Shown piece after piece: positions 1 through 12,700 of a stretch of DNA of 64,000 bases. The position numbers and the translations under genes were made by a program. The notes below the pieces were generated by a model. The model worked only from the letters and a program-made list of their open reading frames with translations, had not been told where the DNA came from and ran no database searches. The stretch's first letter is position 1, and each line of letters opens with the position of its first letter. The DNA comes from Nephrocerus scutellatus (taxonomy: Eukaryota > Arthropoda > Insecta > Diptera > Pipunculidae), in the NCBI GenBank assembly GCA_947095585.1, contig OX352761.1, positions 92,507,833 through 92,571,832 on the forward strand, written 5' to 3'.

Positions 1-378
1 GAAAAATTTTAATTTTCATGGGTTGTTTTTTTTTAAATTCATTTTGTTTACTGTAGGTTATATATTATATTTTTAAGTTTTTAAAAATCTAATATTAAGT
101 GTTCCAGGATGAACAGGATGAATATTTATAGAAAGAAATCAGTAGAAAGCAGCACAGCACAAAGTTTAGTTAAAATTTCTCAAGGCGTTCCAGAGTTATG
201 CCATCACAAGTATATATATACTCATCCATTTATAAATATAAGTATAGATACTTCAAAACGACAAGGAGGAAGGTGATATGAAGCAAATTGCAAAAAAAAA
301 TTTAGCTTATTGCAAAAATTCATATTATTGCTAGTATTGCCACAAAGAGTGTCTTGACAAAATAAATTCGAAAAAAAA
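1..378. other. AT-rich flank, no gene
   Basis: Bases 1-36 look like the reverse complement of the head of the dispersed tandem-unit repeat family (ATGGGTTGTTTT, the reverse of AACAACCCAT). The remainder is plain AT-rich DNA with no coding signal. If the filamin gene continues leftwards, this is intron or downstream DNA. Confidence 0.4.
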
Positions 379-1670
379 CTACCCATAAAAATTTAAATTT
401 TTCATATAAATTCTCTAATAGGAAATGGTATGTGTTAAAATTTGAAGAAAATCGGGCTAATTTTTAAAAAATTTACATAGACACCACACGGGTCTCAGGG
501 CCTTAGTTTTGTCCATCAGTGATACACGTGTATTTAAAATTGGAAGAAAATCGAGCTAATTTTTAAAAAATTTTTTATGGGCACCCTTCACTCCAAAAAC
601 TTTACAAAAAAATTTGTCCATCGGAGATACACAGGTGTATAAAATTTGAAGGAAATTGGGTTAATTTTTTTTAAAAAATTTTTGTGGGGTCCCACGACCC
701 CGGCCAACAAAATTTTTGCAAAAAGTGTTGTCCATAGGAGATACGCACGTATATAAAATTTTAAAAAAATCGGGTTAATTTTTTAAATAAAAATTTTTGG
801 GCCCAATGACCCTGAGGCCCGGGGTCTCCAATTGTAATTTTTGCAAAAAGTGTTGTCTATCGGAGATACACGCGTATATATAATTTGAAGAAAATCGAGT
901 TAAGTTTTTTTAAAAAAATTATGGGGCCCGGGGTATAGGAAAAAAAATCAAATCAAAAACTCAAAAATTTTTACAAAAAGTTCGGTCTATCAGAGATACA
1001 CACATGTTAATAATTTAAAGTAAATCGGGCTAATTTTTAAAAAAAATTATGGCCCCGCCCCTAGGTCTCAATTCATTCGTTCCAAAAATTTTACAAAAAC
1101 TTTTTTCCATCGGGATAAACATATGTTTAAAATTTGAAGAAAATTTGGCTAATTTTTAAAAAATGTATACGGGCACCCCCGAGCCTCATGGCCCATTCGT
1201 TAAAAAAATGTCCAAAAAGTTTTGTCCATCGGAGATACACATGTGTATAAAATTTTACCAAAATCGGGTTAATTTTTATTTTAAATTTGTATGAGGCCCC
1301 ACGACCCCAGGGCCCGGCGTCTGCAAAATTTTTACAATAAGTTAAGGAAAGTCGAGTTAATATTTTTAAAAAAGTTGTATGGTGCCACATGACCCCGGGC
1401 ACGGGGTCTCCAAAATATTTACAAAAATTGTTGTCCATCGCAGGTACACCGGTGTGTAAAATTTGAAGAAAGTCAGGTTAATTTTTTTAAAAAAAATTAT
1501 GTGGCGTTCACGATCCCGGGGCCCGGGGTCTTCAAATTTTTTTAAAAAAAGTGTTGTCCATCGGAGATAACAGCGTGTATATAATTCGAAAAAATTCGGG
1601 TTAGTTTTTTTTAAAAATTTGTTGGGGCCCCATGGCCCTGGGGTCTCCAAAATTTTTAAATTTTCTCCAG
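379..1670 (+). repeat. Tandem array of ~120-bp units, Helentron-like family, copy A
   Basis: The array opens with the family head (ACCCATAAAAATTT followed by AAATTCTCTAAT) and then repeats a unit about ten times. The landmark CCATCGGAGATACAC or a variant recurs near 609, 731, 856, 977, 1106, 1226, 1437 and 1558, a spacing of about 120 bp. Each unit has an AT-rich half (AAATTTGAAGAAAATCGGG) and a GC-rich half with a near-palindrome such as CCCCGGGGCCCGGGG. The usual tail (GTTAAAAATTGATC, microsatellite, GAAGTTAATATAGAG) is not found here, so the right end is missing or decayed. Small open frames on both strands in this array are repeat artefacts. Confidence 0.75.
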
Positions 1671-2150
1671 AAAATTTGTTAAACGTTTTACTATTTTTTC
1701 TTATAAACGTAACAATACCTGGAAAAACCAGCAGCAGGAGATCTTGCTGTATTCGATTTTTTTCTATGGGGAAGAATGAAAGAACTTTTTTATTCAACCG
1801 ATATAGCAACTTTTAGTGAATTAGAAGCGTAATTAAAAGTGAGGCAGCAATGAAATCCAAAAACGGGCTCTAGATTGCATACAAAACCAAGGAGGACACA
1901 TGAGCACATGTTATAAGTGTTTTAGTACACACATAAAAGAAAAAGTATCTAAAACCACACAAAATAGCCTTTGGAGCTGAAAGCAAACATTTTACAATTT
2001 TATCTGCTGCAGGTTTTCCCGAGTATCATAAAATAATGGGGTTTTCCGCAAACTTGTTGGGGATCTTTATTTTTATTATTGTTACGTTCATAAGAAAAAA
2101 ATAGTAAAACGTTATGTTTATTACGCATTTTCTGGGGAAAATTTACCTCA
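1662..2150. repeat. Long imperfect inverted repeat
   Basis: The left arm near 1662-1745 (AAACGTTTTACTATTTTTTC, then AACGTAACAATA) reads as the reverse complement of bases near 2030-2150 (GAAAAAAATAGTAAAACGTT on the plus strand). The pairing spans some 80-100 bp with mismatches, and a loop of roughly 290 bp lies between the arms. No open reading frame explains it. It could be a foldback element or two inverted copies of a short repeat. Confidence 0.6.
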
Positions 2151-2159
2151 AAGTCAAAA

Positions 2160-2707
2160 ATTAGCATGGACAAGAAATATGGAACATACATAGAATTGGA
2201 TATCTGAAGCCTGAAACAAGATATCAACTTTATTTGAACGCAGTTACAAAGTCTAGTATTTCTTTTAAAAATAAAGTCCTAAACATAGTTTCTACCATTA
2301 GTATTAACATAGCAATTTCCGTCAACGAGGGTCAGGGTACACCGAAGTAAGGTGTTTCTTAAATAACTTTAGAATGATTTTTTTCTTAGAATATACCCAA
2401 GAATCATTTCCTATATTATCGTTGACCAATTAGGGGAAACCCTGTATTTTAAAATATATTTCTAGCGCCAACATGCATATTATTGATTCCTTACAATGTA
2501 ATTAAACCAAGCATTACACGAGTAATTACAGTAAGAATATCTTAAGGAAATGTACTTTTGGGTGTAAAAAGGTTGTCACTTTCTCTTGTTTGTTTCAGAA
2601 ACACTGCAGTGCTCGCTATACCGCAAAATAAGATTTCTACTAAAATTGGTGAAAATTTAATGCAGCATTCATACAGTATGCCGGGTTTTTGATCGCTTTT
2701 AACATCT
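2160..2707. other. No recognised feature
   Basis: AT-rich sequence with no convincing coding region and no clear repeat relationship inside the window. Confidence 0.4.
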
Positions 2708-2879
2708 GGGGTCGAATTACGACATACGTAACTGAATAATACGTGACTGAATAATGTTGATTTGGCATGATCGCCTACGTGAACGAGTGACGAGTAGTGA
2801 TCATCCCAATGTAAATTCTCGATCACTCGTTAACGTATGGATTTCATTCACTCGTTAAGTGATGTCGTAATTCGACCCC
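2708..2879. mobile_element. Small TIR element (MITE-like, 172 bp)
   Basis: The first 18 bases (GGGGTCGAATTACGACAT, 2708-2725) are the exact reverse complement of the last 18 (2862-2879). The interior repeats the word ACTCGTTAA and its complement, so the whole is weakly palindromic. It has no coding capacity. It fits a non-autonomous DNA transposon; I cannot assign a superfamily or a clear target duplication. Confidence 0.75.
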
Positions 2880-3611
2880 TGGTTCACCCGTAAGCTTTGA
2901 AATTAATTTTTTTTGAAAAGAGAAAAAACGCAATTAATATCACTTACGAATATGTGACACGTCGTATCACATTCATTAAATACTCACGTAATTATATTAC
3001 CTTAACAAACTCGTATCTATATTATGAATAACTATGAAATGTAAAGTTAATGAAAAATTAATAAAAAAAACACACACACAAACAAACAAAAGTTAATAAA
3101 GCGTAGGTATTACAAAAAAAAATAATCAATATCAAAACATTGTGCCAAATATGAGCGCAAAAAAGGAAGCAGGAAAGCCTCATGCTTATTGCAAATAAGT
3201 TTCGATTTTTTTGTTGTTCTGATCGTTTTGTATATTTATTTGCCTTTCATCATTCCATCAGTAGCGGTATTTTGTAGGTGGTATCTTTTATACATTTTTA
3301 AATATTGCAGTACATCAATGATATATAACAGACATTTTTGTGGTATTAACTTTTTCTATTTGTATGTATGTGTTTTTCGTTCTTGTATAAAAAGAGTAAA
3401 CTAAACATTAACTTTACAAATTAATAACATGAAACAAAAAAGGGACAGGACAAGGACTCTTAATGCATACTTGCATACATGAACTAATCTATTAAAGAGT
3501 AAAATATTCGAATATTTTTTAATTTCAATACTTTAAAATCAGATGAATTCTTTTAACTGGAGAGTTGAAATTAATTTGATGGATTATTATTTAAACAAAT
3601 TATTAAACTAC
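2880..3611. other. Non-coding DNA left of the last visible filamin exon
   Basis: AT-rich, with an A-rich CACACACAAACAAACAAA stretch near 3070. It is intron if the exon ending at 3612 uses the adjacent GT donor. It would be 3' UTR if translation reads on to the TAA at 3603-3605. I see no further filamin-like exon between 1 and 3600. Confidence 0.4.
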
Positions 3612-3747
3612 CTTAATGGCAAAGCTACCGTTCGGTATATTCTGTCCGCCGAATTTTACATTGATGTCATAATCACCGGGATCGTTTAACGCATAGAAAA
3701 TATCAAAGAAGCCATCCTTTTCGATAACATCAATATCAACAATTTCG
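3612..3747 (-). CDS. cher: Filamin exon 11: second half of Ig repeat 13
   Basis: The acceptor is TTTAG at 3751-3748. The exon encodes [16 protein letters not shown]... and ends ...IPNGSFAIK, the usual end of a filamin repeat. The first base completes a Ser codon with exon 10. The exon ends in phase 0 at AAG. The adjoining GTAGTT is a weak donor, and without splicing the frame adds Val-Val and stops at TAA (3603-3605). The next exon is not visible to the left. Confidence 0.85.
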
Positions 3748-6700
3748 CTAAAGAAAAAAAGGGTAATAAAGTAGAGACGGCCATTTTAGGATTCAACCGA
3801 GTTTAGTTATTGAGAAAATTTACCTTCCTGTCTTTGAGGTTACTTTGCAGGTTACAGCGCCATCGCCAGCTTCGCGAGCATCTACACTCAAGTGACTCTT
3901 ACTGCCGGACGGCTGAATTTTGGGAGCTTTCTCGACTAGTTTACACTTCTTAGCTTCGCCAGTTTGGAATGCTTGCAATGTGAATGGAGATCCTTCGATG
4001 TCTTTGTCACCATACTTAATGCTTACATTATACATTCCACATTCGTCGGGTACAAACGATACCACATAGGACCCAGTATCAATTTCCTCCATACGAGGAA
4101 CCAAGGGCTTGCCTTTAGGATTTTTAATTGCAACATTAATGTCAGCCTGTCCGGCCTTCTTTGTATTAATTTCGAATTTGGCTGGTAGCGAAGCGGGTAA
4201 CTTTTTCTTTTCATTATCGCCCTTGATAGTGACATTTTTCGGTTCAGATTTTGGGAACACTGTCATCACGAATGGACTGTGTAAAATTTGAAATAAAAAA
4301 TAAAGTTTAGTTCGAATATCTTCGCTTAAAACCTACCTGCAGGGCACCTCGACATCAGCAAATTTCACTTGGCACGTAAGCACCGAACCTTGTTTCGGCG
4401 GAACATAGTGCACAGCATAAATGCCATTTCCTTTGTCCTCGACGCGCAGATTATCAACTGGAATACCCTCAGAGTTAGTCAGTTTTACAGCGATGCGCCC
4501 AGGACCAGCTTCTCCAACGTCAACATTGAAATGCGTTGGCACTCCTTCGCGAACCTCTCCATGTTCAATGCCAGGTCCAAAGACTTTGACGTTTGACGGG
4601 TCGACGGTTTCTTCTACCATGACCCTGAATGGAGAACCGGGGATATGTTTATCGGCAAAGCGTATCGTTATGTCGTACTCCCCTGGGTCGGTGGCCAAGT
4701 ACTCAACATCGCAGCTGCCATCACGATTGTCGGTGCAAGTCATTTTGGCTTCAGATGGCCCTTCGATTGCTAGCGAAAGACCACCATTTCCAGCTCCCTT
4801 GGTTTCAACGGTGAATTTATTTTTCTGGTTAGTTAAACCTTTTTCTAGACCGGCACCGTAAGCCTTGCAACGTGATGGATCACAGCCGCTCTTGACATTC
4901 ACTACAAATGGTGATCCCGGCACTGCCACGTTGTCGTAAAGCAATTCGATTGTATGGCGGCCAGCCTCGAACGGTGTGTACATTATGCGGAAAATGTCAT
5001 CTGTATGTCCTGGGACGATCTTACTGGGCAAAACATTCCCCTTCGGATCAAATATGGCACACGATAATTTTGTGGAATCGATACCACTGCCAACTTTACT
5101 CATATCAACTGTGAAATCCGTCAGGGCGTTCATGATTACGCCTGCAAAAAATGCGAACCACTATTAGTAAATTAAACTACATGCTTTATAAGTGCGAACA
5201 ATTGCAACAAAACAAAACAAAAATGTTAACAAAATGAGTTTCATGAGCAATGCAAAACGTGTACATGCTTGTTATGTATTCGTTATGGTCTGTAAAGGTA
5301 TAACAGTCAGAAGTTTAGTATTAGCGAGCTTAGTCGTGGTTGTTTCATAGAAGCGGAAATCTGTTATCAGCCAGCCAGGTATGGTAATCTCCACCGAAGT
5401 TCTAATACGATTTCGAGGACAGCAACAAAGTAAAAAAATGCTTAATACTAATACAATAAAGAAAATATCAATAACAACAAAAACCAACACTATTTCGCGG
5501 GCGTAACAGCGAGCTGTGCACAGGCTGCGGCAATCAGCAATTTAAATCACACAAAACAACAACCGGTAAAGGGAAACTCAGCAACGGCATACCATGTGGC
5601 TGAATTCCCATGCCAGTCACTCGAATCTTGTGCAAATTGGGAAGTGATACTATTATCGGTAGGAATGGCGATCCGCTGATGTGACGGTCGTTAAAGGTTA
5701 TGTTCACTGTGTAGTCACCAACTTCCGTTGGCAAATAGGCAACATTGCAAGTGCCATCGCCATTGTCGCGGCAATTGATAGCCGCTTCACATGGTCCCTC
5801 TACCGTAACACCGAGACCTCCCTGTCCAGCGCCACGTGTATCTATGACAAATTCTGCCGGCTGTCCGACTATTCCCCTTTCAAGTCCTGGTCCGAACGCT
5901 CGCACTTTGTTTGAGTCACTTCCAATCAGACATTGCAAACGAAATGGTCGTGGCGTAATGGGAGCTCCACCAAAGCATATGCTTAGCAAGTATTCGCCCA
6001 ATTGTGTCGGTGTAAAGTTGACAAGAAATCCTTCGGCTGTTGGAATCACATGCGCCTTTACACGACTGCCTGATGGACTGGTTATTGTAACTGCCAAGTC
6101 CGCTTTTGGTAGTCCATTCGTAATGACACGGAACTGCTGAAGACTATTCAATGGTGCAGCTTGTTTGAGTTTGTAACAAAATTGCTTAGATGATTGTTTT
6201 CTTGTTTTCACAATGGATGCAATGTGCAAAGTAATGAAATGTGCAAATTTTTCTCATTATACTTACTTGGCTCAAGTCCGTCGACCTTAATTTTCGACAC
6301 ATCCACTGCCTGTTCGACGATAACCTTCTTTCCGAGTGGCACTTTCAGGTCGCCGTATGTCATTGTTGTTGTGTACGCACCCTTAATTGGTGGAGTTACT
6401 TCAACGGTGTATGTGTTGTCCTCGTTATCGATAATTCTGCATGGAACTTCGGCCTTAGTATCCTCATGGAAGATTTTCACTTTAAGTTCGGCATCGCCAG
6501 CGTCACGAGCGTCTACGTTGAAATGTGTTGCAACATTTGGCTTTACACCTGGTTCCAGCCATGGACCGAATGCTTGAACTTTGCTTGCATCAACTGGCAC
6601 GCCGACGTAGATACGATGAGGTGAATTTGGGGTAGCAACACAGCCGTAATTAACTGTGTTGTCAAATCGTAATCAGAACTTTACAAATACTAAATGTATA

Positions 6701-9700
6701 ACAAAATAAATACCTTCCACAGTGTGCGGAACACCTGAAGTTGGCGTGTACATGCACTGTTTGGTACCGTCCGGGTTGCTCTTTATGCTGACAGGAATTT
6801 TATTCGCGTACACGTCTTCAACTTGAATATCTAAGGGTGCAGAACCGGCTTTACTCGTGTCCACAGTGAATACAGCTGGTTGGGCAATCGTGACACCATT
6901 CTTTTCTAAGCCTGGACCAAAGGCTTTTACAAATTCTGGATGGAAATCGGTTCGTGGCATGATTTGGGCAATGAATGGACTCTTGGGAATATCCTCGTTA
7001 TCACACAAGATATGCACAGCATACTCGCCCACTGCTGTTGGGTGATATTTGACCAAAGCAGAACCATCACCATTATCGTGGCACTCTATCTCAGCCTGGG
7101 AAGGTCCAGCAACAGTGAACCCAAGGGCCCCAGTTTCACCATTCGTTTCAACGACAAACGCTGCTGGATAGCCAACAACACCACCACTCAGACCAGGTCC
7201 ATAGGCCACAATCGATGACTCTTTCTTCGGGCCGACTTTCACTTCAAAGGGGGACTTTGGAACTTCTTGCCCACCGAATGTGACCATGACCACGTATCGA
7301 CCTTCCTTGGTTGGATAGTAGTGCGCATCGTAAGTGGTTCCGTCGATTTTGGTCAAAACAACATTCTGATTGGTGCCTCCGGGTCCGATTACACGTACCT
7401 CGGGTATACCTTCGCCAGCACCTTCAGTGTAGATTTTGAAATCGGCATCGTCGCCGACTCGTACGCCAGTACCTTGAAGGCCACGACCACTAGCCCGTAC
7501 TTTACGAGCATCTGAAAGCGGCGCCACCTTTACCGGGAATGGGCTGTTAGGGATTGGAGTTCCAGCGTAGAATACATTAACCGAGTGAAGACCCTGCAAT
7601 GGCGTTACATATTCGCAGCGCCAAGTGTCGTCCTCAATTTGTCGCAATTTTGCTGGAACGGATGTCTTGTGATTTTCTGGATCGATGATGATCACTTCGG
7701 GCACACCACGACCAGCGCTCTTAGTCAGAATATCAAAGAATGTCGGCTTGTTAATACACACACCAGATGGCTGTATTCCGGGTCCAGTGACTTTGACTTT
7801 TGATGCATCGCCCGCATGTCCCTCAATCTTAACTCGGAACGGACTCTTGGGAATATCTTTGCCAGAGTATTTCACACTGACATTGTGATCACCTTCTATT
7901 TTTGGTATATATGACACCGAGTATGTTAAGTTTTTGTCGTTGTTGAAGCGGACTTCAGCCTTTTCGGGTTTTCCATTTGGAGCCAAAACCTCCACGTCAA
8001 CCACACCTTTGAGAGTTTAAATAAAAAATGTATGTACTGCAAATTATTGATTTTTTTTGTTACCCTTTCCAGCGGAGAATGTCTCGACTGTGAAGTTAGC
8101 TGGAGCACCAACTACTGGTCCGACTGGTTCAATTCCAGGACCATAAGCGCGCACCCTAAATGAGAAGTGTGATTAAAGCAATTGACTTGAACTTATGTAT
8201 GTGGTATAAGCTATATAGTAAAGTATAAGCTTATTTAGTAAACGTAAATGTCTCTAATAAAGCTTAAAGCAAACAAAAAAGGCATACTCAGCTATTAGCG
8301 TCTAATTTACTGTTGAATATATTAAGGTTCGCTTTGCAGCGTTTGTATGATGTGTCTCAATAAGTTCAAACATGGCAAGCATAGTTTAGCTGTTGGCTTT
8401 AGACTAGAAATTTCTCTGTTATATACTGATATACCTACGTCATGGATTGTTACGCCCGTCTTATATTAAAACACTTTTTCAAATCACAATTCTATGTCTA
8501 ATAGTTTTGCAACTCATATATTATAGTTTTATATAACGGTGTCCCAATAAGCGGTTCAGATTTGACATATAGGTTATTTTGGCTCTGGCAACACTAATGC
8601 CATTCTTTCTTTGACAGAAACTCGGTATATTATTTCTAGTTGACGAAATGATCGCTTAAACGCTTCAGTGGGAAATGTTGGAAACTTACTTCCACAACAA
8701 AGACAATTGGTTCGAAATCGCAAGAAAATGACGTACAATATTTGGTGAAAACACGTGACTCACACCCAACGGTATCAAGAAGTTTGTGCATAAAGTGCGT
8801 ATTACGGGCTACCTAGTCGACAATCCAACGCGTACTCGTGCTGGTCGTGTTCGTTTAGCCGAAAATATCACCGCGGTGGCCGAAAATGCGCGCCAACGGC
8901 CGAGAACATCAATTCGTCATCGTGCATCGGAAATGAACATCAGCCCGGCTTCCATGCAACGAATTCTGCGTTAAGATCTTGGTTTGTGGCCCTATAAAGT
9001 TCAATTGGTCCAGCAATTGAAGCTCCGTGACCATCCGCTTCGATATCGATTTGCTGTGTGGGCCTGCGACCAACTCGAAATTAATGAGGATTTTGCTCAA
9101 AAAATCATATTTTCGGACGAGGCGCATTTCTATCTCGGTGGGTTCGTAAACAAACAAAATTGTCGCATTTGGGGATCGGAAAATCCACAAGGATATGTGG
9201 AGAAGCCAATGCATCCATTGCGTGTTACTGTTTGGTGCGGTTAGTGGCGTGGCGGCACTATTGGATAGTATTTCTTCGAAGGTGAGGCTGGCGCAGAGGG
9301 AAATGGTCACGTAAGGGTTGGAAAATTCTTTGGACCACCGTTTGACAAAGCCAAGGCTTAAAGAATTATTTCATCAATATGAGATCGGAAGTTTAGTTCG
9401 ATACACACAATATGCCGAGGTCACGAAAAGATTGTACGCGGGATATGGGTTGAGAAGGTAATGCCTGGGAGGGGGCTTGTTGCGCTTACGTGATAGGGTA
9501 ATAGATTGGCATTTGGAGATATTGAGATCTAAGCAATTTTTAAGGCACCAGGTCGAAAAATTGTCTAGGTCTTGTTAAAGGAGATAGGCGTCTTGTGGGG
9601 AAGAAATGGGTTTAAAAAATTTGGTATCGTCAGCGTAAATTGAGAGGGCGGAATATTTGATGACGCTATCAAGATCATTTCTAGTTAGGATGAGGAGAAG

Positions 9701-12700
9701 GGGGCTTAGATGGCTGCCTTGTGGGACCCCAGAGGTTGCCAAAATATGGACGATAAGACGGACCTGAAGCGAACACTATAAATACGGTTTTCCAGATATG
9801 AAGATATCTATTTTAACAATATGGGTTCAAAGGCAAGTGAAGACAATTTAAAGAGGATTAGTTGAGATATCTTATCAAAAGCCTTACTGAAATCAGTTGT
9901 AACAACGTCGACTTCGTGTCCACTCTTTAAGGCTGAAAAGGCGATGAGATCTGAGGAAATTCTCCTTGTGAAAGGGATAGGCAAAACAGGTAAGAAAGTG
10001 GAAGGAAGAACATTTTTTAAGAAATATATCAGGAAGGCCATCTGGGCCGGGTGAGTTAAGTTTTTGTAACTTATTTTCGATAACAGTAGGGTCAACAGTT
10101 TTAGAGAGAAAGGGTCCATTGGAGAAGTTAAGTAGGTAATTGAAATAGGAAGAGTCCGGTACGAAGGAGTTATCGGTGAAAGATTTTTTAAAAAATGTAG
10201 CAAAAAAGTTGGCAATGTTTGTGGATCGGTTCATGATGTATTTTTGTAAGAGAGTGATGCAGGGTAGCCGTCAGACTTCCTTTTATAGTTGACGAATTGA
10301 AAAAAAGACTTTAGGTCGTTTATGATTTTGGCTTGTGCATTATTGAGGTAGCGCTGGTAGAGAGAGTTATAAAGCTGGGTGAATTGCAAGTAAGTACCGA
10401 GATAGTTGGAATAGTCAGAAAAAGAATAAGTAAAAAGGTAAGCCGCCCATTACTTGGAGCGAAGCCTTCGATTATACCAAGGAGATGTAGATGAGGTTTT
10501 ATGGCGCGAGAAGGACATAAAGAGAAATAGAATTAAATAATTCTTTGTAAAAAGTGGATATGGCATCATTTAACGATATATTGTCAAACCTAAAGGAAGA
10601 AGAAGATAGTCATTAATTAGCTTTATGAAAGTCGTAAGGAGTGAGGACTATGGGATAAGGTGACTGTAGTGAAGAGTTGTGGAAAAAAGAAAGAAGAAGA
10701 GGGGGGTGAAAATTATCAATAGTCGATAGAGATAGTTGACAGAGCGAGACAGAGGAGTTAATGGGGTCAGTTGTGAAGATAAGGTCTAATTGCCTACTTT
10801 GCCATGTAGTTAGGGACGTCACTTACTTGGCATAGACTTGAGTCTGTAAGCCGATCTACGAAGAGACATTCTTAAGTTGAGTCGGGATTTGAAGCAATAA
10901 AAAAGGATTCATCATCTGAGTTGAGGCAATTTAAAGTCGCCGAAGATAAGGATGTCGTCAATGGAGTCAGATGAGTCGATTATTTGGTCAATGGCGTCGA
11001 TAGCCAGTTGGTAGGATTCGATAGGTTGGGCCGGTTGAATGAAAAAACACATAACGTACAGGGACCTACGGGGGAGTGTTATTTTTATTGAAACGAAATC
11101 GAGTTTAGGAATCAACTACCGCCACATGTTAACATCTTTTTTGTGGCCATATCTTGAAGATAATGGTTTGGACGACCTTTGGTTCCAGCAAGATGATGCG
11201 CCATGCCACACAACGGGCGTTACAATAGCGGAACTGCGCCAAAAATTCGATGGCTGTATTATCAGTCGAAATGGTTGAGCCTTGATTTGACGCCTTTGGA
11301 TTTTTATTTGTGGGGTGCCGTAAAGGACTAGTGTTATGCGGACAATCCACAAACAATTGAGCATTTGAAAGCCAACATTGAAGCAACCATTGCCGAAAAA
11401 GAGCCGCAAACAATCCAAAATGTGCTCAGAAATTGGACCGACCGAATGGAGTATGCCAAGGCCACCCGCTGCCATTTGAATGAAATCATTTTCCATCAAT
11501 AACCAGGAGGATAGTACTTTCAAACAAAAAAATAAATTTGGAAATATATTTAGCTGTTTTTGTTTTATTAAATTTTTAAATCTGAATTATACATATATAT
11601 TCTTGCTTGGTTCTTCTTGGTCTTCTGTGGACCAAGCAATTTCTCAAGCGATTCGTATGAAATTCGGTATGTACGACTAAGATGCGACTATAAGACCTCT
11701 TCCTATGGAAATTCTAGAATATGATCATTATGGAATCCGGAATTTCTGGAACAAAGCAATTTCTCAAGCGATTCGCATGAAATTCAGAATGTAGGACTAA
11801 GATGCGACTATAAGACTTTTTCCTAGAGTGTGGACGTCGTAACATAATTTTGTCTAAGAGTAATAAAATTACATGAATATAGTTTTTTGTTTCAAATAAG
11901 TAATAGTAAATTAATTTTTCTTTTTTTAAATCATTTGCTTAAAATGTTACACACCATGTAAAAAGTACAGCAAAGGATTAATAAAATTACATATATATTG
12001 AATATCAATCTATCAATTTGTATTGAATATCAATCTACCCTTATATAGAATATGAAGTGATATATTACAATTAGTTTCGACCTAATTTTAGGTAAATCTT
12101 TGCCCTTATTCTTTAATTGAAGACAAATAAGAGGCCTATCACTGCTAATGATATAATTGAATACAAATTCCAATTAAGGAAATATGACGCTCAAAAAAAA
12201 GCTGCTAACTTTTTTTTATATATATATATATATAAATACGAATATACACAAATATATATATATGTGTGTATATGAAAATTAAAATTAAAATTATTAAATT
12301 AAATATAAATTTCTAAATCACTTTTTAAAAAACAACCCAATTTTTTTGTTTGCGTATTTAAAATGAGATTTGAACTTCGAATTCTAGAAACATTAAAAGT
12401 ATTTTTCATGGTCCCACCTCTTGCCAATGTCCGACAAACGTCCAAGGGTAATAACTTGTCACGGAAAGCTTCTGAACTCGCCTTTCGGATGGTTTAACAC
12501 TGTGGTAAAGTTTGTCTGTCTCTCTCTTGAAGTTGTTCCTATTAGGTAATTTATAGGCTTAATTTTTGTAACAAGTAACCAAAAATTATTGTGATTTCTA
12601 TGTTCACATTGCCGAGATTACACATCACATCATTCCATTAGCCAGAACGGCATGAAATATGGAACGATAACAGAGTAACAAAAAAACTATTTCTCTGCTA

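Noticed and set aside
379..1670. Possible CRISPR array from regular repeats
   Set aside because: Units are contiguous and diverged with no unique spacers, and the genome is that of an animal.
4333..5133. Start of translation at the internal Met of filamin exon 9
   Set aside because: Splice sites and phase join it to exon 8; the Met sits inside Ig repeat 9.
5745..6140. Plus-strand frames opposite the filamin exons
   Set aside because: They are antisense shadows of well-supported minus-strand coding sequence.
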